From: Gammaproteobacteria bacterium
Lineage (GTDB): Bacteria; Pseudomonadota; Gammaproteobacteria; Pseudomonadales; Pseudohongiellaceae
Assembly: GCA_002723195.1 (NCBI GenBank)
Contig: PBNR01000075.1
Location: forward strand, 1 to 62,312
DNA: 62,312 nucleotides
Direction: 5' to 3'
Shown: positions 8,273-15,755 of the stretch, in pieces
Position numbering within the stretch: the stretch's first letter is position 1
How the letters are laid out: every line of letters starts with the position of its first letter
Made by a program: the position numbers and the translations under genes
The notes under the pieces: generated by a model
Told to the model about the DNA's origin: nothing
What the model saw: only the letters and a program-made list of their open reading frames with translations
The model's database searches: none

Positions 8273-9576
8273 TAAACGATGATAGAAATTCTGCCTTTTT
8301 GTCGGTGACCTAATCCAGCGACCTCGTTAAAGCATCCTGAAGTGGCATCCACTTGGTCATCATGCCAACTTGCTTCGGGGAACGTAGCCATTTCATCAAG
8401 GAAGTCTGAGATCCATGGACCTCGTACTAGCCGCACATTGTTGTTTGCTACGGCGGCGGCAAATGGGCGTGCTCTTGTAGTTTTGTCTCCTGTGGATCGT
8501 ATCCCCATAAAGTCAGATCCCGGTAAAACGTAACGAGCGTATTGGTCTATAAGATTTTTACCGCTACTACCCGGTTCCATTTCCATTCTGATTGGAACAT
8601 GTGGTCCATCTACTTGAGCAGTTTCCGCAATGAGACGTTCAATGTCTGCACCAGTCTTTCTTACTCGTTGTATGTCAATTATATAAAAGATGCCTTTGTC
8701 GAATGCTCCCAACACACCAACAGTGAAGTCGGGGTCGGGGTTGACGTGTGAAGGTTCTGTTGCGGCGAGATCCCAAAAGCGACACCATTCTGGATTGGTG
8801 AAATCAGGAAGGTCTGTTGGTTCTTGGATTATGAAAGATTCCCTGTTGAAGAGTGAGCCTGAAGTCACTGCCCACCAGTCGCCATTCTCTAGTCGCTGTC
8901 TTTCTATCGGATCTATCTCTTGTAGCGCCCGCCGGTATGAGTCAGGATCAATGCCGGGATTGTCATCTAAGAAACTAGGAACAAAAATTCTGTCGTCATT
9001 GTCTTCTGCTTCTACGATAAATCTTTGACGAACCCAGTTTGGTGCAGGGTTGGATGCCGCACGCATTCTCAATGGAACTTCTGCTAGAGGTCCAGAGTTG
9101 GGTTTACGCAAACGAGAGAAGAGATAACGATAATCAAATTCTCTTATTTCAGTAACCTCATCCATTCCGATAAATTGAAACTCGGATGACTTGTATCTAA
9201 GATAGTCATTTTGATTATTTAAGTATCCAAAAGTGACTCTTGCGCCAGATGGGAATGTGGCTACATAAGTTGAGCCGTTCCATTTTATTTCGTCGTGTAC
9301 CTTCACCCATGAAAGAAATCTATCCATAAGAGCACCGGGTAGTGAGAGGTCGGCATAGGTGCGACGGAAAAGAATAGCAGAGTAATCAGGGATATCTACA
9401 TATTGCAGTGCCGCCATCAGAAGAGCAGAAGACTTCCCTCCACCTGCGGCACCTCCGAATAATGCTTCGAGAGCGGTAGATCTGAGGTATGTTTTTTGTG
9501 TTAAAGAAGGTTCTTCGGGGCAATATATTGGAGGCTTTGGTTGAAGGAACTCATAGATGTCTGTCCAATCGGTCAT
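8272..9576 (-). CDS. terL: terminase large subunit
   Basis: Walker A FGGAAGGGKSSAL, Walker B-like QFIGMDEVTEI, nuclease motifs RFWDLAATEPS...DPDFTVGV and WHDDQVDATSG. Confidence 0.96.
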   Translation of the reverse strand: MTDWTDIYEFLQPKPPIYCPEEPSLTQKTYLRSTALEALFGGAAGGGKSSALLMAALQYVDIPDYSAILFRRTYADLSLPGALMDRFLSWVKVHDEIKWNGSTYVATFPSGARVTFGYLNNQNDYLRYKSSEFQFIGMDEVTEIREFDYRYLFSRLRKPNSGPLAEVPLRMRAASNPAPNWVRQRFIVEAEDNDDRIFVPSFLDDNPGIDPDSYRRALQEIDPIERQRLENGDWWAVTSGSLFNRESFIIQEPTDLPDFTNPEWCRFWDLAATEPSHVNPDPDFTVGVLGAFDKGIFYIIDIQRVRKTGADIERLIAETAQVDGPHVPIRMEMEPGSSGKNLIDQYARYVLPGSDFMGIRSTGDKTTRARPFAAAVANNNVRLVRGPWISDFLDEMATFPEASWHDDQVDATSGCFNEVAGLGHRQKGRISIIV

Positions 9577-9630
9577 TTTGCGTTACACTTTCACTAGCCG
9601 TATACCTAATATTAATGGAGAGTAACTGTT

Positions 9631-9795
9631 ATGGACTTTAAAACACTTTTCTCCAGATCCACTATTGCTCATGTCTGCATGGTATCCGCTGTAATACTAT
9701 TAGGTTTAGGTTTTGCACAATTTGACATCGGTTGGGGTCTCGTTTCGTGGGGTCTCAGTTTAGGTGTATACGGCTATTTGTTAGGCGCTGAATAA
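9631..9795 (+). CDS. small membrane protein (54 aa)
   Basis: MDFKTLFSRSTIAHVCMVSAVILLGLGFAQFDIGWGLVSWGLSLGVYGYLLGAE*, 1-2 TM segments, ends just before the portal start; not in the ORF track. Confidence 0.55.
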   Translation: MDFKTLFSRSTIAHVCMVSAVILLGLGFAQFDIGWGLVSWGLSLGVYGYLLGAE

Positions 9796-9797
9796 AT

Positions 9798-11996
9798 ATG
9801 GCATGGAATACAAGTAATAAAGCGTTAGGCGGAGGGGATAAAAAGTCCGTTTCTATTGGTGCCCCAATATCTTACAACTCAGGAATTACTGGCAAGCCCT
9901 ACTCTGATGGATGGGACATAGAACGTGCCTATCGTGAGGGTTTAGGAAAGGTTACTTGGGTATATAGGGCTATTGATGCTATTGCAAGTAATCAAGCAAG
10001 GCTTCCTATTATGTTCCTTGAGGACAACTCCCCGTATGGGGAACGAGTCCCACGGGAAAAAGAGAACAAAGAATTAACGACTCTTTTAAACCAACGTACT
10101 AATGATGGTGAAAGTTCTTTTGCTTTTCGTTATCGACTTTCATCTCAATTATTGATGAGTACTCGTGGGGTGTTCATAGAAATTGTTAGGGGTCGTGGTG
10201 GGACACCTGTTGCTTTGCATTTGTTACCCCCACAAAGCACGGCTCCAGTTCCAGATCAGAAAAAGTTTGTTTCTTCTTTTGAAGTAGAATTACCCGGAGG
10301 TAAGAAACAGAGGATTAATCCTAAGAATGTAATTTGGATTCGTCGTCCACATCCGCTTGATCCTTATTTGTCAATGACACCTATGGAATCTGCTGGTGTG
10401 GCAATTGAAACTGAACAATTGGCAAAACTTTATAATCGAAATTTTTTATTAAATGATGGTCGTCCGGGTGGGCTTTTAGTTTTACGAGGTCAGATAGATG
10501 AAGATGACAAGCAAGAACTTGCGGCGCGGTTTAGGGGGAATCTTTCTAGGACTGGTGGGATCGGTGTTATCTCATCCGATGATGGAGCAGATTTCGTTGA
10601 CACAGCGGCAAGTCCGAGAGATGCGGCGTGGGACACGCTCCGCCAAATCACCAAGGAAGAGATCCTTGCAGCATTTGGAGTGCCGGAATCAATAATAGGA
10701 AATGCTTCAGGTCGAACATTTGCTAATGCTGCTGAAGAAGGTCGTGTGTTTTGGGGTGAAACCATGGACCCGCACATCGAACTAATTTCAAGAGGACTTG
10801 ATGTATTGGATGATAAGTATTACATCACATTTGATACGTCTACTGTGCCGATATTAGAAATGGGTAAACAAGAACGTGATAGGTATTATTTGAACGAAGT
10901 TCAACAAGGTCTTATTACTCCTAATGAATATCGTGAAAGAACAGGAAAAGTAAAAGTAGATTCGTATCTTGCTGATTCCATGTTGGCTAGTCCTAACTTG
11001 GCACCTATTGGTAATACTGAAGAGGCAATGCCTAAAGAAGAAGCAATGCCTGCCGCACCGGGTGGTGTTCCGGGTGCTCCGGGTGCTCCTGCACCTGAGG
11101 GTCAAGCACCTACACCTGAAGGTCAAGCGGCTCCTCCAATACCAGAACCCAATGAAATGGCAGAACCAGACTTGCCGGATGGCGCTTTCCCTAAAGATGG
11201 AGTGCCAGAAGATATAGAAATTAAGAGGTTTGATCTAGAGGAATCTTGGGAAACCAAAGCCGCTCAAGACGTTGACCGTTGGGAAGCAATATTCAAGCGT
11301 TCACTCGAAAGATACTTTGAGCGTCAAGAACGAGTAGTAACAGAGAAGGTAAGCGGAGCAAAAGCAAAACGTCTTTTAAACACAGGAGAACTTAAAGTCG
11401 AAAACATCTTTGATATGGATGTTTGGAACAAGCAGTTACGAGAAGATCTTGGACCTGTAATCGAAGGCGCAATGATGGAGGCTTCCACCACGGCATTAAA
11501 GGAATCAGACGAGAAAATTGATACTTCAGAAGAAGAAGTTCAAGAATATGTCTCTTCTCAGTTGGATCGTGTAGAGAATGTCAATGAAACAACAAAGAAA
11601 GAACTAGCGGCGGCGATTCTTTTAGCCGCTTTATTGGTCGGTGATGATGAAAGTTCTGCTCCAATTTCTGCAAAAATAGCCCTTTTAGGGACAAGTGTTG
11701 CCGCAGTTTTTGCTGCTTTATTAACAAAAAGACTGCTTATGACCTCAGAAGTTGAGAGTAATGCGGCTTACAATGCTGGATTATTCTTTGGTGGAACTCG
11801 TGCGGGAGCATTGAATAAGACGTGGATTACCCGAAAAGATGCAAAAGTACGGGCTGGGCACGCTGTTATCGACAGTAAAACAGTGGATATTGCGGATAGT
11901 TTTAAATCAGGATCAATTTTAAGGTTCCCCGGTGATCCTTTAGCGCCACCTGAACTTGTTATTAACTGTCGTTGCTTAATCAAGTTTGGAGAATAG
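9798..11996 (+). CDS. portal protein fused to C-terminal MuF-like head morphogenesis domain
   Basis: HK97-type portal (WVYRAIDAIASNQARLPIMF...ITKEEILAAFGVPESIIGN...ANAAEEGRVFW); C-term NAGLFFGGTRAGALNKTWITRKDAKVRAGHAVIDSKTV...PGDPLAPPELVINCRCLI is MuF-like. Confidence 0.93.
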   Translation: MAWNTSNKALGGGDKKSVSIGAPISYNSGITGKPYSDGWDIERAYREGLGKVTWVYRAIDAIASNQARLPIMFLEDNSPYGERVPREKENKELTTLLNQRTNDGESSFAFRYRLSSQLLMSTRGVFIEIVRGRGGTPVALHLLPPQSTAPVPDQKKFVSSFEVELPGGKKQRINPKNVIWIRRPHPLDPYLSMTPMESAGVAIETEQLAKLYNRNFLLNDGRPGGLLVLRGQIDEDDKQELAARFRGNLSRTGGIGVISSDDGADFVDTAASPRDAAWDTLRQITKEEILAAFGVPESIIGNASGRTFANAAEEGRVFWGETMDPHIELISRGLDVLDDKYYITFDTSTVPILEMGKQERDRYYLNEVQQGLITPNEYRERTGKVKVDSYLADSMLASPNLAPIGNTEEAMPKEEAMPAAPGGVPGAPGAPAPEGQAPTPEGQAAPPIPEPNEMAEPDLPDGAFPKDGVPEDIEIKRFDLEESWETKAAQDVDRWEAIFKRSLERYFERQERVVTEKVSGAKAKRLLNTGELKVENIFDMDVWNKQLREDLGPVIEGAMMEASTTALKESDEKIDTSEEEVQEYVSSQLDRVENVNETTKKELAAAILLAALLVGDDESSAPISAKIALLGTSVAAVFAALLTKRLLMTSEVESNAAYNAGLFFGGTRAGALNKTWITRKDAKVRAGHAVIDSKTVDIADSFKSGSILRFPGDPLAPPELVINCRCLIKFGE

Positions 11997-12091
11997 TTAG
12001 TTTACTAAAACTACTTTAAGTAAACTCTTCACCACTGGCATTCAAATAAGTTGTACTATCTTGTTAATAGTTCGCTATATGAGGTACCACT

Positions 12092-13426
12092 ATGTCAGCA
12101 CTCACTTTTCCAGACGACACCGAAGTAGCAGATATCCAATTTAAAGCCCGTGCAGGTCAAGTAAACATTGATAAAGCACAGGGGATAGTTGAATGTTTTG
12201 TCGCTGCTATCGGCAATAAAGATTCAGTTGGAGACATCATCGTCCCCGGCGCTTTTGATGCTTCTTTAAAGCGTCGCAAGCCTCGTGTTGTATGGGGACA
12301 CAACTGGAACGAACCAATTGGAAAAGTGTTGGACATCAGTGAAGTGGCTCCTCGTGACCCCCGTCTTCCCGAAAAGATGAGATTAGCAGGTGTGGGAGGA
12401 CTCTACGCACGAGTTCAGTTCAATATGAATTCTCAAAGAGGTAAGGAAGCATTTGCAAATGTTTCCTTTTTTGGTGAAGAACAAGAATGGAGCATTGGTT
12501 ATAAAACACTTGATGCAGATTATGACTCCCAACATCAAGCAAATGTTTTAAAAGAGGTAGAACTTTACGAAGTTTCTCCGGTTTTGCATGGCGCTAATCA
12601 ATTGACAGGAACTCTGTCAGTTAAAGGCGGAGAAAATGCAGAATGCGGAACGGACGGTGAACTTTGTGCAGTTAAAGATTTCCTCGAAACAGAACCGATT
12701 GAACAGAAAACTCTAGAAACAGAAGAGGAAGTTACACAGTTGAAGCAAATGCTTGAAAAAGCAATCAACACTGCATTTGATCAAGAAGCCACGTTGTGGG
12801 ATTTTGATGATGCGAAGGCTGTGATAACAAAAAATGATGAGGCGTGGGTTATTTCGTACAGTTTCAATAAAGATGAAAATGAATTTTTGTTTTCACAACC
12901 TAAAGCAGCAGTGCTTGAAACTTTTGTTCGTGTTCTGGATGAAGATACGAAAACAGATTGTGGTTGTGGATGCAAGGGTGCTCCGGGTGGATGCCAAGAT
13001 GCAAAGTCTTTAGAAGATGACATGGAAGTCAAAGCGGGTCGAAAGATTTCTTCTCGTAATGTGCAAAAAATATCTCAAGTTATAGATATTTTGCAAAGCA
13101 TTGTTTCCGAAGTTATGCCTTCTGAAGGACCACTAGAGCGTAAAGAAGGACCAGAAGAGAAAGTTCTTCTCGCTGGAACATACGATACATATTCTGAAAG
13201 TCTTCCCTTTGAATGTAAAACGGAAGATGAAATAGTCGATGTTGTAGAAGCATTGGCTGGAGAAGGTGTTGCGGTTAAATTCCCAACTCCTGAAGCATTC
13301 GCCTCTGGTAATAAAACTCTTGAAGTTTTAATGCCAGAAGACGAGGAAGTAAAAGTAAGCGTTGCCCACGCAATGGGTAAGGCTTTGTCAAACATTGAAT
13401 GGTTAACAACCGAGCCTGCCCAATAG
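12092..13426 (+). CDS. HK97-family prohead protease with C-terminal extension
   Basis: IVECFVAAIGNKDSVGDIIVPGAFDASLKRRKPRVVWGHNWNEPIGKVLDI...EWSIGYKTLDADYD...EVELYEVSPVLHGAN. Confidence 0.92.
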   Translation: MSALTFPDDTEVADIQFKARAGQVNIDKAQGIVECFVAAIGNKDSVGDIIVPGAFDASLKRRKPRVVWGHNWNEPIGKVLDISEVAPRDPRLPEKMRLAGVGGLYARVQFNMNSQRGKEAFANVSFFGEEQEWSIGYKTLDADYDSQHQANVLKEVELYEVSPVLHGANQLTGTLSVKGGENAECGTDGELCAVKDFLETEPIEQKTLETEEEVTQLKQMLEKAINTAFDQEATLWDFDDAKAVITKNDEAWVISYSFNKDENEFLFSQPKAAVLETFVRVLDEDTKTDCGCGCKGAPGGCQDAKSLEDDMEVKAGRKISSRNVQKISQVIDILQSIVSEVMPSEGPLERKEGPEEKVLLAGTYDTYSESLPFECKTEDEIVDVVEALAGEGVAVKFPTPEAFASGNKTLEVLMPEDEEVKVSVAHAMGKALSNIEWLTTEPAQ

Positions 13427-13438
13427 GAGTCAAAAATT

Positions 13439-15223
13439 ATGGCTGAAGAAAACAATACAGAAGAAGTTGAAACTGAAGAGAAAACTCTTGAGGATCAACT
13501 TGCTGCTTTAGAAGAGGTTGCAGCCTCTTTTGAAGACGAAGCGGAAACTAAAGCGGATGTGTCTAGTTATGCATCGGAAGATTCTGAAGGTGGTGAAGAA
13601 GAAGCCGCCGAAGAAGAAGCCGCCGAAGAAGAAGATTCTGAAGAAGAAGATTCTGAAGAAGAAGCCGTTGAAGAGGAAGCCGCCGAAGAAGAAGGCGTGG
13701 AAGCCAAGTCTGAAGAAGAAGACATGGAAGAAAAAGTTGCAGCAGCAGTTGAAGAGGTTCTTGCCGAAGGTGAAGAAGCCGATGAAAAAGCCGCAACTCT
13801 TACAGGTTTTCCTCATGATCGTGTAGTCCTAGATGATGAAGATCAAGAGGATGATTCAGAAGAATTGATGAAGCCTCCGGGTGGCATTGAAGATGCTAAA
13901 GAACACGGAGGCAAAAAGCGCCGTGTTGTTGTTGTAGAAATGGACCCCGATGACATCACTGACGACATGAAGGCTTATGTAGTTGAAGTGGATGACGATG
14001 AAAAAGCCATGGGCGAAGAAGAGCCTGTTGCTACAGTTCCAGTCGCTTCAGCAGGAGCACCTCCTGAATTAGCCGAAGAAGAAGCCGAAGAAGAAGAAGA
14101 AGACGAAGATGACGATATGAAAGGTTGGGGTAAGAAACCCGGCAAAAATCGTCTTGCTCGTTTAATGGCTTTGGCTAATGGTGATGATGACGAAGATGAA
14201 GATGAAAAAGAAGAAGTACCTAATCTTCCTACAGCCGTTTTGGTTGGCAAAGAAGACGAAGTACCTGAAAATGGTATTTATGGTCTTCTCGATCAAGATG
14301 CTTTGAATAATCGACTAGAACGACTTGGAACAGAGGCTAAATCTCTAAACAGTGATTCATTCCTTTGCTCTATAGAGCGATCTGTACGCACAGGAGATGT
14401 TTGCAATTTCTGTCGTGGCGGATGTGCCCAAGAAAAGGGACTTCCGGGTCTGTTGGAAATTGAAGTAATGGCTGAACAAGAATTCAAGGGAGAGGTTGTC
14501 GATTCAGGTTATGCACCAAAAGATGACATCTTCGTTTTGGATATAAAAACAGATGAAGGATATATCGAAAGTTATTATGCAGGAAATGGTTCTCCATTGG
14601 GATGGATCAGACTAGAAAATGACGTAGAAGAGAAAACTGCTGAAGAAGTGGAAGGAACTACAATTATTTCCTTCCAAGAAGCAGAACAAGTTGCCTTAAA
14701 GAACATTGAAGGCAAATCTCTTGGAGTCGATGTTGACATCTTTGAAGGTGCTGATGCATACGTTGTGGAAATCGACGGTACGGATGGAAAGTCTTACGAC
14801 GCTTATGTAGGTGTTGACGGACAGTTCCTTGGTTCGGACATGATCGACCTTAGTGATGACGAAGAAGCAGAGATCAAAGAGTTGATTGCTGAAAAAGATG
14901 CTCTTGAAGCAGAAGTAAAACTCAAGAGGATTTACAGCGGAGAGCAACTCAAAGATCTTATTGCTGACGGTCTTGCAATGGAAGATGGCATGTATCCAAT
15001 CGTTGTAGTCGATGATCTTTCCACGGCGATTACTGCTTCTGCTCGTACAAAGTCACAGGAAGTAAGAGATCACATCACAAAACGTGCAAATGAATTGGAA
15101 TCAACTGAACTTATTCCTGAAGAATGGGATGAAGTTAAGGCCGCTGAAGTAGCGGAGTTTGAGGCTTCTTTGATGGAACTTCAAATGATGGAAGTTGAAA
15201 CTGATAATACGGACACGGAGTGA
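13439..15223 (+). CDS. Glu-rich scaffold-like head protein with PepSY-like domain and shared C-terminal DGxYPI module
   Basis: Long EEEAAEEE tracts; SFQEAEQVALKNIEGKSLGVDVDIFEGADAYVVEIDGTDGKSYDAYVGVDGQFLGS (PepSY-like); LAMEDGMYPIVVVDDLSTAI...HITKRANELESTELIPEEW. Located between protease and capsid genes. Confidence 0.75.
   Translation: MAEENNTEEVETEEKTLEDQLAALEEVAASFEDEAETKADVSSYASEDSEGGEEEAAEEEAAEEEDSEEEDSEEEAVEEEAAEEEGVEAKSEEEDMEEKVAAAVEEVLAEGEEADEKAATLTGFPHDRVVLDDEDQEDDSEELMKPPGGIEDAKEHGGKKRRVVVVEMDPDDITDDMKAYVVEVDDDEKAMGEEEPVATVPVASAGAPPELAEEEAEEEEEDEDDDMKGWGKKPGKNRLARLMALANGDDDEDEDEKEEVPNLPTAVLVGKEDEVPENGIYGLLDQDALNNRLERLGTEAKSLNSDSFLCSIERSVRTGDVCNFCRGGCAQEKGLPGLLEIEVMAEQEFKGEVVDSGYAPKDDIFVLDIKTDEGYIESYYAGNGSPLGWIRLENDVEEKTAEEVEGTTIISFQEAEQVALKNIEGKSLGVDVDIFEGADAYVVEIDGTDGKSYDAYVGVDGQFLGSDMIDLSDDEEAEIKELIAEKDALEAEVKLKRIYSGEQLKDLIADGLAMEDGMYPIVVVDDLSTAITASARTKSQEVRDHITKRANELESTELIPEEWDEVKAAEVAEFEASLMELQMMEVETDNTDTE
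13596..13740 (+). repeat. low-complexity GAAGAAGCCGCC/GAAGAAGAT coding repeat
   Basis: Imperfect tandem GAAGAAGCCGCCGAAGAAGAA units encoding (E)n(A/D/S) runs. Confidence 0.7.
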
Positions 15224-15227
15224 GAGT

Positions 15228-15482
15228 GTGTCTGATTCCGACGACATAAAGGCAGTAGTAAGACTTAACGCAGATGGGTCAATGACTCGTGTTGAACGTG
15301 TTTCGTCTTCTCAATCGTCTGATGATGACTGGCAAAAAGATCCGATGACTTTGCTTCTTATGGCTTATCGAGAAATGTTAAATAAGCCGGACTGTAGTCC
15401 TTTATTAGATCCTCTTATGGATGTAATAAGACAAAAAGAGCGGATGATGGTACAACGCAACAAACCAATGGAAGGTTATTAA
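15228..15482 (+). CDS. small hypothetical protein
   Basis: ORF track 15195..15482; GTG at 15228 (VSDSDDIKAVVRLNADGSMTRVERV...) fits better after the upstream stop. Confidence 0.65.
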   Translation: MSDSDDIKAVVRLNADGSMTRVERVSSSQSSDDDWQKDPMTLLLMAYREMLNKPDCSPLLDPLMDVIRQKERMMVQRNKPMEGY

Positions 15483-15485
15483 ACC

Positions 15486-15740
15486 ATGGATAAGAAAAGT
15501 TATTTCGACCCGAATCTGGGAAGGATTGTGCATGTAGGTGAAGAGCCAGAGGCTCCTGCTCCTGCTCCCGCTCCAGAACCAGAGCCTGAGGCTGAAGCCA
15601 CAGGTGAAAGGGCGAGAAATGATAAAGGTCATTACGTGAAGGATGATCCAAATACGGCTGATGTTAATGAGGCATATGTAGACGGAAAAACTCCAACAAA
15701 GAAAAAGGCCGCAGCAAAGAAAAACACAAAGAAAAAGTAA
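15486..15740 (+). CDS. small protein with Pro/Glu-Ala tract and Lys-rich C-terminus
   Basis: MDKKSYFDPNLGRIVHVGEEPEAPAPAPAPEPEPEAEATG...KKKAAAKKNTKKK. Confidence 0.7.
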   Translation: MDKKSYFDPNLGRIVHVGEEPEAPAPAPAPEPEPEAEATGERARNDKGHYVKDDPNTADVNEAYVDGKTPTKKKAAAKKNTKKK

Positions 15741-15755
15741 TCACCCTAAGGGAGT

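Noticed and set aside
11999-12026. AGTTTACT-N12-AGTAAACT inverted repeat after the portal gene
   Set aside because: AT-rich with no T-run; too weak to call a terminator or operator without conservation data.
13596-13740. Possible CRISPR or noncoding tandem repeat
   Set aside because: Units are in-frame multiples of three coding for Glu/Ala/Asp; no spacer-repeat structure.
13508-13826. Overlapping alternative-frame ORFs (KKKPPKKK, Phe/Gly-rich) in the Glu-rich gene
   Set aside because: They are frame shadows of the GAAGAAGCC repeat; the frame-0 594-aa ORF is continuous and fits the operon.
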